From the NCBI GenBank assembly GCA_900318395.1, contig ONKL01000009.1, positions 1-60,076 on the forward strand: 60,076 nt of DNA, written 5' to 3'. The position numbers and the translations under genes were made by a program. Positions 15,927 to 23,901 of this stretch are shown piece by piece. How positions within the stretch are numbered: the stretch's first letter is position 1; every line of letters starts with the position of its first letter. This stretch comes from an uncultured Prevotella sp. GTDB lineage: Bacteria > Bacteroidota > Bacteroidia > Bacteroidales > Bacteroidaceae. Below the pieces are notes generated by a model. It had not been told where the DNA came from. It ran no database searches and saw nothing but the letters and a program-made list of their open reading frames with translations.

Positions 15927-16337
15927 CTACAGCATGGCAAGCGCCTTGTTCTCAGCAGCTTCCATCTTTTCACGCTCACCGGGTCCTTTGTCGTTAAGGC
16001 CGCAGAGGTGCAGGATGCCGTGGATGATCACACGGTGGAGCTCCTCGTCGTAGGGGCGTCCGAATTTGTCGGCATTGGTGAAGACGGTGTCTACTGAGAT
16101 GTAGAGGTCGCCACTGATGGTCTTGCCCTCGCAGTAGTCGAAGGTGATGATATCAGTATAATAATCATGACCGAGGAACTGGTTGTTTACCTCGAGAATC
16201 TTGTCATCGTTGACGAACATATATCCGATTTCGCCAACCTTCTTACCATAGGATTCAGCCACCCGACGAATCCAGTTGGATGTTTCCCGTTTCTTGATGT
16301 TGGGGAATCTCACTCCCTCAGCCTCATATGTAATCAT
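15927..16337 (-). CDS. ybeY: Endoribonuclease YbeY (rRNA maturation)
   Basis: 136 residues. The metal-binding motif is HGILHLCGLND: the first two histidines (HxxxH) are kept but the third His of the usual HxxxHxxGxxH form is replaced by Asn/Asp. As far as I recall this is common in Bacteroidetes YbeY (GYKDK-type). The enzyme acts in 16S rRNA 3' processing and ribosome quality control. The upstream region facing coaD is a 140-bp heptamer array, so its promoter must lie in or beyond the array. Confidence 0.92.
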   Translation of the reverse strand: MITYEAEGVRFPNIKKRETSNWIRRVAESYGKKVGEIGYMFVNDDKILEVNNQFLGHDYYTDIITFDYCEGKTISGDLYISVDTVFTNADKFGRPYDEELHRVIIHGILHLCGLNDKGPGEREKMEAAENKALAML

Positions 16338-16340
16338 CTC

Positions 16341-16480
16341 TAAACTCTAAACTTTAAACCGTAAACTTTAAACCGTAAACTTTAAACCGTAAACTTTAAA
16401 CTGTAAACCGTAAACTGTAAACCGTAAACCGTAAACTGTAAACCGTAAACTGTAAACTGTAAACTATAAACTCTAAACTC
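16341..16480. repeat. Twenty-unit heptamer array between ybeY and coaD
   Basis: Exactly 20 uninterrupted 7-bp units of form TAAACNN (TAAACTT, TAAACCG, TAAACTG, TAAACTA, TAAACTC). The last unit contains the coaD stop codon (16473-16475), and the array starts 3 bp before the ybeY ATG. Read on the minus strand it encodes repeats of VYGLQFT. Confidence 0.95.
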
Positions 16481-16925
16481 TCTTCTTTGGTAAGTAAGGA
16501 CTGACATCGACACCAAAATGCTGTAGCTCGCGCAGGGCACTCGACGAGATACTGGCCAGTTCAGGCTCAGTATAAAGGAGAATCGTCTCGATGCCACCCA
16601 GACGACGGTTGAAGTCTGCCTGCCACTGCTCATATTCGAAGTCGCTGGCATTGCGCACGCCCTTGACGATAAACCCGGCGCCCTCGGCTTTGGCAAAATC
16701 CATGGCCAGACCGTTGTAGGACTTCACCTCGATACGCGCCTCGTCGGCATATAGGTCGCGGATGGCAGCCATTCTTTCTTCAGCAGAAGGCATATCGGGC
16801 TTATGCACATTATCGCCCACCACGCCGATCACCAGACGGTCGAACAGTGGCAGTGCGCGACGCACAATCGAATCGTGCCCAATGGTAAAGGGGTTAAAAC
16901 TCCCCACGAATATTCCAGTTCTCAT
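16473..16925 (-). CDS. coaD: Phosphopantetheine adenylyltransferase
   Basis: 150 residues with GSFNPFTIGHDSIV (nucleotide-binding T/HxGH), KGVRNASDFEYE and ISSSALREL. It makes dephospho-CoA from 4'-phosphopantetheine. I use ATG 16925 (MRTGIFVGSF); the longer frame to 16979 only adds residues coded by a heptamer repeat. The stop codon lies in another heptamer array. It is downstream of ruvB on the same strand and probably co-transcribed with it. Confidence 0.94.
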   Translation of the reverse strand: MRTGIFVGSFNPFTIGHDSIVRRALPLFDRLVIGVVGDNVHKPDMPSAEERMAAIRDLYADEARIEVKSYNGLAMDFAKAEGAGFIVKGVRNASDFEYEQWQADFNRRLGGIETILLYTEPELASISSSALRELQHFGVDVSPYLPKKRV

Positions 16926-16979
16926 TTCACTTTTCACTCCACACTTCTCACTCCACACTCCACACTCCACACTCCACAC
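16924..16979 (-). repeat. Heptamer array forming the coaD leader
   Basis: Eight 7-bp units, four of them TCCACAC in series, with ATTTCAC, TTTTCAC and TTCTCAC variants. On the coding strand this is GTGTGGA/GTGAAAA. It fills the ruvB-coaD gap and runs into the coaD start codon (16923-16925). Confidence 0.85.
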
Positions 16980-16982
16980 TCC

Positions 16983-18020
16983 TCAATCAAACAGGTTCGG
17001 CTCCATAATATTCCCCCCGTATGGGTTTCGTCCGAAGTGCTTATAAGCCAGCTCCGTTACCATACGCCCACGGGGAGTGCGCTTGATGAAGCCCTCCATG
17101 ATGAGGAAGGGCTCGTAAACCTCCTCCACGGTACCTGCATCCTCACCGATGGCAGTGGCGATGGTGGTGATACCCACGGGGCCGCCACGGAACTTGTCGA
17201 TGATGGTGAGCAGAATCTTGTTGTCGATCTCGTCGAGACCGTATTTGTCGATGTTCAAGGCCGTCAGCGCCACCTTCGATATCTTCGTGTCGATCTTGCC
17301 GTTGCCTTTCACCTGGGCAAAGTCGCGCACACGGCGCAGCAGGGCATTGGCGATACGGGGCGTTCCACGGCTACGGCCTGCAATCTCGAGAGCAGCATCT
17401 TCCGTGATGGGTACGCCCAGAATACCTGCCGAACGCTCGATGATGGTCTGCAGCGTCTCTGGTTCGTAGTACTCCAGGTGCATGTTGATGCCGAAACGGG
17501 CTCTCAAGGGGGCTGTCAACAGTCCGCTTCGCGTGGTGGCTCCCACCAGTGTAAACGGGTTCAGATCTATCTGTATCGAGCGGGCCGAGGGGCCTTTGTC
17601 GATCATGATGTCGATGCGGTAGTCCTCCATCGCCGAGTAGAGATACTCCTCCACGACAGGCGACAGACGGTGGATCTCGTCTATAAAGAGCACGTCGTTC
17701 TTCTCCAGCGAAGTCAGGATACCAGCCAAGTCGCCAGGCTTGTCGAGCACAGGACCCGAGGTGATTTTGAAGCCCACGCCCAACTCGTTGGCGATGATGT
17801 TCGAGAGCGTAGTCTTGCCCAGTCCTGGAGGACCGTGCAATAGCGTATGGTCGAGAGGCTCCCCCCGATATTTGGCAGCCTCGACGAACACTTCAAGATT
17901 CTCCACCACCTTCTTCTGTCCGCTGAAGTCGCTGAAACTGAGGGGGCGCAGAGCATTCTCAAAGTCTTTCTCGCCTTGTGAGAACCGTTCTTCGCGTATG
18001 TCAAAATCTTCGTCCATCAT
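16983..18020 (-). CDS. ruvB: Holliday junction helicase RuvB
   Basis: 345 residues. Walker A GPPGLGKT, Walker B FIDEIHRL, sensor GATTRSGLL and the C-terminal winged-helix segment with [13 protein letters not shown]. It is the hexameric motor of RuvAB branch migration in recombination repair. Two ATGs in a row begin the frame; either may be used. A promoter lies about 22 bp upstream. coaD follows after a heptamer-filled gap. Confidence 0.97.
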   Translation of the reverse strand: MMDEDFDIREERFSQGEKDFENALRPLSFSDFSGQKKVVENLEVFVEAAKYRGEPLDHTLLHGPPGLGKTTLSNIIANELGVGFKITSGPVLDKPGDLAGILTSLEKNDVLFIDEIHRLSPVVEEYLYSAMEDYRIDIMIDKGPSARSIQIDLNPFTLVGATTRSGLLTAPLRARFGINMHLEYYEPETLQTIIERSAGILGVPITEDAALEIAGRSRGTPRIANALLRRVRDFAQVKGNGKIDTKISKVALTALNIDKYGLDEIDNKILLTIIDKFRGGPVGITTIATAIGEDAGTVEEVYEPFLIMEGFIKRTPRGRMVTELAYKHFGRNPYGGNIMEPNLFD

Positions 18021-18041
18021 GATTTTTTTCGCTTACGGCTG

Positions 18042-18049
18042 CAAAAGTA
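18042..18049 (-). promoter_or_regulatory. Promoter of ruvB
   Basis: Minus strand TACTTTTG, 21 nt before the first ATG. Confidence 0.7.
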
Positions 18050-18138
18050 CGAAATAAATTTGTAATTCTGCGCCCAGAATCGAAAAAACTTCAAAATCCA
18101 CCCGAAATGGTGTTACATGCTCGCCCGCTTAGTCGGCT

Positions 18139-18196
18139 ACGACCGCCGATCCGCTTCCCAACGACCGTCGATCCGCTTCCCAACGATTGCCGATCA
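18139..18196. repeat. 22-bp tandem repeat
   Basis: Two near-identical 22-bp units (18139-18160, 18161-18182; ACGACC, then GATCCGCTTCCCA) and a partial third. Non-coding, between ruvB and the DUF2207 gene. Confidence 0.7.
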
Positions 18197-18203
18197 GCAG
18201 TAC

Positions 18204-18378
18204 GCTCCACGCTCCAACGCTCCATTTGCGAATCCTGATGTCGCATCGTATGGCTATATAATATATCATTAAATTTATATATATTATAATATATATAAAT
18301 TACTTATATATAAATATAATACATCAACATGAAGCGCGAATATAGAAAACACCAAATGGAGCGTTGGAGCGTTGGAGC
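18204..18378. repeat. Inverted octamer arms around an AT-rich core
   Basis: The left arm (18204-18228) and right arm (18353-18378) are reverse complements except for one missing base; each is built of CGCTCCAA-type octamers and ends in CATTTG/CAAATG. The 124-bp core is almost all A/T in its middle (about 18255-18325). With the 22-bp repeat this explains most of the 360-bp gap between ruvB and the DUF2207 gene. Confidence 0.85.
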
Positions 18379-18406
18379 AATCTAATTATTTTTTCACAAA
18401 TCATGA

Positions 18407-20047
18407 TTACCTCACGCCGCCGCCGAAGCCGCCGCCGGAGAAGCCGCCACCGCCGCCCCAGGAGGAGTGGCCGCCACCGCCCGAAGCTCGTGCCTCACGG
18501 GCTGCCATGTTGGCTGCTGCGCGCGAGGTGCTGTTGTGCATCGTCGAATAGATCAACGGCAGGGTCATGTCGTCGGCCATCTGACTGGCTACCTGATCCA
18601 TATTGAAGTATTCTGGATTAATCTTCTTCATGTCCTTGATCACCTGTTCGGCGATGCCGAAGAGGGTGGCGTAGATCATATAGTCCTTCCACAGCGACAC
18701 TTCATTCACATGGCGCTCGTCGAGAAGCGAGAACTCCTTCAGGAACTTCTTGAGTCCGAACAACTTACGAACTTCGTCGAGCTCGTCGTCGAATTCGAAG
18801 ATGCTCCTTTTTGAGTGGAGGGTCTGTACGAACGATTCGGTATAGCTCTGGTTATAGCTTGACTTCATCCACGACTTAAGCTCCCTTGGCTCGAGAATGG
18901 TATCATCGCCAGCGGCATCCTTGAAGATCTGGTGAACCATCCTCAGCAACTTGGGCTGCTGCTCGCGGTCTGCCAGTTCCTTGATGACAAAGTTGTGCTC
19001 TGTCTTGCCATTCTGGTTCAGACGCTGCTCGATGCTGATGGCTCCCATGTTGATGAGTTTCAGGATGCAGGCAGAGAGCAGGTTGTTATAGTTGCTGCCG
19101 AAATAGCGATAGGCGTTGAGTACGTCGTTGGCTTTATGCAGGTTGCCTTTGTAGGGGATGTCGCGATACCAGAGCAGGTTCTTGTTGACCTTCCTCCGAT
19201 GGTACCAGACGATAATCAGCTGCGAGACGAAGGTTATCACAGGGATGACAACAAAAGCGATGACGAAGAAGACGAGCATCAGGATTCCTTCCCAGTCGTA
19301 GTCACTATCGTCGTAGTCGCTGCCTTCAAAGGCCATCTGCTTTAAATCCTCGAAGTTGTTGTCGTAGCAGTGCATCGGCTCAAACATCCCTTTCTCGAAG
19401 CGGCACATGACAATCATAGCGCTGCGGCTTTCGAAGGGCTCGCTGCTCTCGGCCACGATGCTGTTGCCGACAAAGCTGATGTCACCACGATAGCGGAAGG
19501 CCCAGATGCCTGTGTTCTCTGGACTGATGAACGTGGAATCGTCTTCGGCCACGATGGTCAGCTTGACATGCTCTGGATAGGGGTTGATGCCCTGTGCGAC
19601 GAACATATAGTTGAAGCCGTCGGCATCGTTGAAGCCTTTTACGAGGTTGGTGACGGTGTAAGATGTGATATAGGTGCGGTCGCCTTCTTCGCCGAGACCC
19701 CAGCAGAGTTCGTAACCGTTGCTGGTCTCGTTGATGCCGCACTTGCCCTCCTTCCAGTCGCGGTCTTCATCGACATCCCAGGAGTCCTGGTAGTCATATT
19801 GGCGGCCTGTCTCATCAGTTACAGAGAAGTCGCGCAACTCGCTGCCGTCGAGGTTGCCGATGACGATATAGCACTCCGTGCCTTCCCAGTCGATATCCAT
19901 CTGGCGGGTCTCGGTGATATGGGCATCACCGTTACGGCTCAGCACCACGCGGATGTCGAGCCTCTGTAACTCCGGACCTGCCATCAGACTTGTTGCTGAT
20001 GCCAACAGCACCAGCAACAGCAGCCATTTATTTCTTAAAAGCTTCAT
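18407..20047 (-). CDS. DUF2207 membrane protein
   Basis: 546 residues from ATG 20047, which overlaps the end of lemA by 20 bp; the frame extends 11 residues upstream but that start lies deeper inside lemA. Signal peptide (MKLLRNKWLLLLVLLASATSL), an extracytoplasmic DUF2207 domain beginning ELQRLDIRVVLSRNGDAHITETRQ, a membrane segment near residues 255-280 (GILMLVFFVIAFVVIPVI), a cytoplasmic part, and the Gly-rich C-terminus typical of this family (GGGFSGGGFGGG). The lemA-DUF2207 pair recurs across bacteria; the role is unknown. Confidence 0.9.
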   Translation of the reverse strand: MKLLRNKWLLLLVLLASATSLMAGPELQRLDIRVVLSRNGDAHITETRQMDIDWEGTECYIVIGNLDGSELRDFSVTDETGRQYDYQDSWDVDEDRDWKEGKCGINETSNGYELCWGLGEEGDRTYITSYTVTNLVKGFNDADGFNYMFVAQGINPYPEHVKLTIVAEDDSTFISPENTGIWAFRYRGDISFVGNSIVAESSEPFESRSAMIVMCRFEKGMFEPMHCYDNNFEDLKQMAFEGSDYDDSDYDWEGILMLVFFVIAFVVIPVITFVSQLIIVWYHRRKVNKNLLWYRDIPYKGNLHKANDVLNAYRYFGSNYNNLLSACILKLINMGAISIEQRLNQNGKTEHNFVIKELADREQQPKLLRMVHQIFKDAAGDDTILEPRELKSWMKSSYNQSYTESFVQTLHSKRSIFEFDDELDEVRKLFGLKKFLKEFSLLDERHVNEVSLWKDYMIYATLFGIAEQVIKDMKKINPEYFNMDQVASQMADDMTLPLIYSTMHNSTSRAAANMAAREARASGGGGHSSWGGGGGFSGGGFGGGVR

Positions 20048-20597
20048 CAAGGTCGGGATATGCCTTCTTTTTCTCATCATCTACCTTCAGATAGTCCTTC
20101 TGGTCGAAGTGTAGCATGGATGCAACGATCGATGAGGGCCACTGGCGCACCATGCGGTTCATCTTCGTGGCGGTGTCGTTGTAGATCATACGCGACATGC
20201 GTACATTCTCCTCATACTGCTTCATGCCCTCCTGTGCCTCACGGTAGAGGTCGCTGGCCTTCAACTCAGGATATCGCTCGAACACGACGTTCAGGCGGCC
20301 CATCATCTGAGTGAGCAGGTCGCTCTGCTCATTGATGGCTGCTGGGGTGTTGGCAGCGCCTAAGTTGGCGCCACGGGCCTGGACAGCCTGGATGATGGTG
20401 TCGGACTCGTGCTTGGCATATTGGGCAGCCGTCTTGGCAAGGGCAACGACAGCGTCGAAACGTGAATTCAGCTGGACCTCAATCTGGCTCAGGGCGTTCT
20501 TACACATCTCATCGAGGTTGACCAACTCACGCTGGGTAGACACGAAGTAGCCTCCGACGAGAACCACTAATACGATAATAATGATTAATGCAGTCAT
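20028..20597 (-). CDS. lemA: LemA family protein
   Basis: 189 residues: one N-terminal membrane segment (ALIIIIVLVVLVGGYFV) and a helical bundle with the LemA signature NLDEMCKNALSQIEVQLNSR and RYPELKASDLYREAQEGM. Membrane anchored, function not established. It overlaps the DUF2207 gene and shares its promoter. Confidence 0.94.
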   Translation of the reverse strand: MTALIIIIVLVVLVGGYFVSTQRELVNLDEMCKNALSQIEVQLNSRFDAVVALAKTAAQYAKHESDTIIQAVQARGANLGAANTPAAINEQSDLLTQMMGRLNVVFERYPELKASDLYREAQEGMKQYEENVRMSRMIYNDTATKMNRMVRQWPSSIVASMLHFDQKDYLKVDDEKKKAYPDLDEAFKK

Positions 20598-20626
20598 AAT
20601 TTTGAATAATTATTGGTTTATGGGGG

Positions 20627-20634
20627 CAAAGATA
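20627..20634 (-). promoter_or_regulatory. Promoter of lemA-DUF2207
   Basis: Minus strand TATCTTTG, 29 nt before the lemA ATG. Confidence 0.65.
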
Positions 20635-20678
20635 CAAATAAATTGAGAATTATGGAGCAAGAATTGAGAAATATTTTG

Positions 20679-20686
20679 TATTTTTG
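20679..20686 (+). promoter_or_regulatory. Promoter of the GH97 gene
   Basis: TATTTTTG, 43 nt before the ATG at 20730. Confidence 0.6.
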
Positions 20687-20729
20687 CACGCAGAAACCAG
20701 AAAATCAATAAAAATAATATACCTAGACA

Positions 20730-22754
20730 ATGAAGACAACGTTATTAAGTATGTTTTGCCTGATCGCAGCCTGTGCGATGGCTGGAAATTATGAAGTGAG
20801 TTCACCCAACGGCAAGGTGAAGGTCGTTGTGAATACCGACGAGGCTGTCAAGTGGTCGGTATCCTATAGTGGTCAGACGGTGCTCCAGCCTTCTGTCATT
20901 GATATCCAACTGCGCCAAGGGAAGAAGACCCTTGGTCTCGGACAGGTGGGAAAGGTGGCCAAGTATCAGGTGGAGAGCAGTTTCAAGAATCCGTTCTATA
21001 AGAAAGCTGAGATCAGCGATGTCTATGGTCAGTTGCTGATGTATACCAACCAGAAGTTCACTATCGAGGTGCGTGCCTACGACGATGGAGCCGCCTATCG
21101 TCTGATCAGTTCGAACACGAAACCCTCATTGGTGGTCAACGAGACGGCTGAGTTCAGCTTTGCCGATGACTATCAGGCATTTGTGCCATACGTGAACGAC
21201 AATCGGGGAGGGGAGCGCTACTGCTATTCGTTCGAGTCATATTACGATGAGGCACCGCTTTCGAAGATGTTCTGCGACTCACTAGCCATCACCCCACTAG
21301 CCGTGTGTCTCCCTGGTGGCATGAAGGCTATCGTGATGGATGCTGGTGTGGAGAACTATCCAGGCATGTTCGTGAAAAGAGCGAAATGTGAGGAAGTGAA
21401 GGGTGAAAAGCTGGTGGCTGAATTTGCACCCTATCCGCTGGCGCAGGAGATTGGAGGCTACGACCGTCTGAACCTCGTGCCCACGAAGCGTGCAGACTAT
21501 ATTGCCAAGCTTGATGGGCGTCAGTCGCTCCCTTGGAGGGCTGTCGTCATCACGGAGCGCGATGCCGATATCCTCAACTGCGATATGGCTCAGCGGCTGG
21601 CACCTGCCTGTCGCATCGCAGACACTTCGTGGATTCATCCAGGCAAGGTGGCTTGGGACTGGTGGAACAACTGTAATATCACGGGTGTCGACTTTGCCTC
21701 AGGCATGAACACCAACACCTATTTATATTATATAGACTTCGCAGCCAAGAACAAGATCGAGTATGTCATCATCGACGAGGGCAGGAGTGGCAAAGAGTCG
21801 CTGATGGATGACCTGAGTCCGGAGATTGACCTGCCCCGAGTGATTGCTCATGGAAAGGAGAAGGGCGTGGGCATTATCCTCTGGTCGAGCTGGCGTAACC
21901 TGATTGGCAGCAACCCTTTGAACGATATCAAGGTGACTGATGAGGTCATGAAGCACTATGCAGATATGGGCATCAAAGGTTTCAAGGTCGATTTCTTCGA
22001 CCGTGACGACCAGCAGGTCATCGCCTCTGCCTACAAGATTGCAGAGAGTGCAGCCCGTTATCATCTCTATCTCGACTATCACGGCCTGAAACCCTTTGGC
22101 ATTCAGCGGGCCTATCCGAATATCTTCAACTTCGAAGGCGTGAAGGGACTGGAGAACTCGAAGTGGGAGCCCCGTGTGGGCGACGGACCGCTGCATAACC
22201 AGCCCCGCTACGATGTGACGGCTCCTTACCTGCGCATGCTGGCTGGTCCGATGGACTATACGCCTGGCGCCATGATGAATGCGATGAAGGATAGTTTCTT
22301 CGGCAATAATGATCATCCGATGAGCCAGGGCACGCGCGTTCATCAGATGGCGATGTACACCACCTTCGAAGCTCCTCTGCAGATGATGGCCGACAGTCCT
22401 ACGAAGTATATGCAGAATCAGGAATGTACCGATTTCATCGCTCAGATACCTACGACTTTCGATGAGACAGTGGCCCTCGACGGACAGTTGGGTGAATACA
22501 TTGTCATTGCCCGTCGCAAAGGTACTACCTGGTATGTCGCAGCGATGACTGACTGGACGGCTCGCGACCTGGCCATCCCTCTTTCATTCTTAGGAGAAGG
22601 GAAGTTCTCTGCCGATATCTTCGCCGATGGTGCCAATGCCATGAAGGAGGCAACGGATTATAAGCACACGAAGCAGACAGCCACTTGTCAAGATCAGCTG
22701 AAGATTCATCTCAGCAGTGGCGGTGGCTGGACTGGTATTTTCAGAAAACAATAA
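20730..22754 (+). CDS. Glycoside hydrolase family 97
   Basis: 674 residues with a signal peptide (MKTTLLSMFCLIAACAMA). An N-terminal beta-sandwich (YEVSSPNGKVKVVV), a TIM barrel (GKVAWDWWNN, YVIIDEGRSG) and a C-terminal sheet domain, the GH97 layout. The segment GIKGFKVDFFDRDDQ has D421 where retaining GH97 enzymes place the nucleophile, with E469 (NFEG) the likely acid/base; inverting SusB-type enzymes lack this Asp. That favours a retaining alpha-galactosidase-like activity over SusB alpha-glucosidase, as inference. It is followed 16 bp later by a secreted SGNH esterase; the two probably act on one decorated glycan. Confidence 0.9.
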   Translation: MKTTLLSMFCLIAACAMAGNYEVSSPNGKVKVVVNTDEAVKWSVSYSGQTVLQPSVIDIQLRQGKKTLGLGQVGKVAKYQVESSFKNPFYKKAEISDVYGQLLMYTNQKFTIEVRAYDDGAAYRLISSNTKPSLVVNETAEFSFADDYQAFVPYVNDNRGGERYCYSFESYYDEAPLSKMFCDSLAITPLAVCLPGGMKAIVMDAGVENYPGMFVKRAKCEEVKGEKLVAEFAPYPLAQEIGGYDRLNLVPTKRADYIAKLDGRQSLPWRAVVITERDADILNCDMAQRLAPACRIADTSWIHPGKVAWDWWNNCNITGVDFASGMNTNTYLYYIDFAAKNKIEYVIIDEGRSGKESLMDDLSPEIDLPRVIAHGKEKGVGIILWSSWRNLIGSNPLNDIKVTDEVMKHYADMGIKGFKVDFFDRDDQQVIASAYKIAESAARYHLYLDYHGLKPFGIQRAYPNIFNFEGVKGLENSKWEPRVGDGPLHNQPRYDVTAPYLRMLAGPMDYTPGAMMNAMKDSFFGNNDHPMSQGTRVHQMAMYTTFEAPLQMMADSPTKYMQNQECTDFIAQIPTTFDETVALDGQLGEYIVIARRKGTTWYVAAMTDWTARDLAIPLSFLGEGKFSADIFADGANAMKEATDYKHTKQTATCQDQLKIHLSSGGGWTGIFRKQ

Positions 22755-22770
22755 GAACAGATCATAAGAC

Positions 22771-23901
22771 ATGAGAAGAAAGTTATTGACGGCGCTGCTG
22801 ACATTGATGTGTTCGGGTGCCTTTGCTATTGAGACCGTACCCATCAAGGGGAGTATCATCAGTCCTACGGACAAGTTTATCCAGTATGCAGGGCGCATCA
22901 GCTTTGCCAATCCTGAACGACCGGCCTGGAACTTCCCTGGTATTCAGATCGTTGCGTCGTTCGAGGGTACCTCGCTCAGGATGATTGCCAAGCCGCGAAG
23001 TGGTTATTTTATGGCTCAGATCGATCAGGCAGAGCCTTTCAAGGTGGCTTTCCGTGGGGAGCGCGATTCTGTGGTGACACTTGCCACCGCACTTCCTGAT
23101 GGCGTGCATACCGTCAAACTGATGTATGCCATCGAGGGCTATGAGTTCTTCCCGGAGTTCTGGGGTTTTGTGCTCGACAAGGGCAAAAAATTGGTGGAAA
23201 CGCCTGCTCTCCCCTCAAGAAAGATCGAATTCATCGGCAATTCCATCACTTGCGGCTATGGTAATGAAGGACTGAAAAAGGAGGAAGGTTTCGATTATGC
23301 CACTGAGAATCACTATTACTCTTACGCCTCGATAACCGCCCGTAACCTGGAGGCTCAGCACTGGGTAGTCGCCCGTAGCGGCATTGGGTCTTATCGTAAT
23401 TATGGTGAGGCCAAGACAGGGTCGCCTGGTTCTTGCATGCCTATGCAATACGAGTATACAGGTTATGCCTGGAACCCCGACTTCCGCAATCAGCCTACCT
23501 TCCTTGGTGAGAAGTGGGACTTCAGTCGCTATCAGCCCGATGTCATCTGTATCAACCTCGGTACCAACGATACTTCAACGAACAACTATGACCTGAATCT
23601 ACTGAAACAGGGCTATCAGAAACTCCTAAAGCAGGTGCGCGATCATAATCCGAAGGCGAAGATTGTCTTTCTGACAGGTTCTATGCTTTACAATAAAGAG
23701 TTGCAGGAGGTCAAGCAACTGCTCGACGAAGTGACTGCTGAGGCCAAGAAATCAGGCGACAAGGAAGTCTATCGCTTCGACATCTCCCCCATTTCGGGTG
23801 ATGAGTTCTATGGCAACGACTGGCATCCCAACGTCTACCAAGACGAAAAGATGGCCGCCGAACTGACAGCCTATCTACGTTCACTGATGAACTGGTTCTG
23901 A
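22771..23901 (+). CDS. Secreted SGNH esterase, CE2-like
   Basis: 376 residues, signal peptide (MRRKLLTALLTLMCSGAFA), an N-terminal jelly-roll domain (about 25-145) and an SGNH hydrolase domain. Visible blocks: GNSIT with S158, GIGSY, GTNDTS, and DWHPN carrying the catalytic Asp/His. This two-domain form is that of CE2 acetyl esterases, which deacetylate plant polysaccharides. It is in an operon with the GH97 gene. Its last 21 bp overlap the 3' end of the convergent dusB. Confidence 0.87.
   Translation: MRRKLLTALLTLMCSGAFAIETVPIKGSIISPTDKFIQYAGRISFANPERPAWNFPGIQIVASFEGTSLRMIAKPRSGYFMAQIDQAEPFKVAFRGERDSVVTLATALPDGVHTVKLMYAIEGYEFFPEFWGFVLDKGKKLVETPALPSRKIEFIGNSITCGYGNEGLKKEEGFDYATENHYYSYASITARNLEAQHWVVARSGIGSYRNYGEAKTGSPGSCMPMQYEYTGYAWNPDFRNQPTFLGEKWDFSRYQPDVICINLGTNDTSTNNYDLNLLKQGYQKLLKQVRDHNPKAKIVFLTGSMLYNKELQEVKQLLDEVTAEAKKSGDKEVYRFDISPISGDEFYGNDWHPNVYQDEKMAAELTAYLRSLMNWF

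Noticed and set aside
16341-16480. Possible CRISPR array
   Set aside because: Period is 7 bp with no spacers; a simple tandem repeat.
16926-16979. Upstream start for coaD
   Set aside because: The added residues are encoded by heptamer repeats; MRTGIFVGSF is the family start.
16803-17843. 346-codon plus-strand ORF
   Set aside because: Lies opposite ruvB, whose motifs are complete; a codon-bias shadow.
21388-21409. GTGARRR heptamer-like run in the GH97 gene
   Set aside because: Only two clear units and a broken third; could be ordinary Glu/Lys codons.
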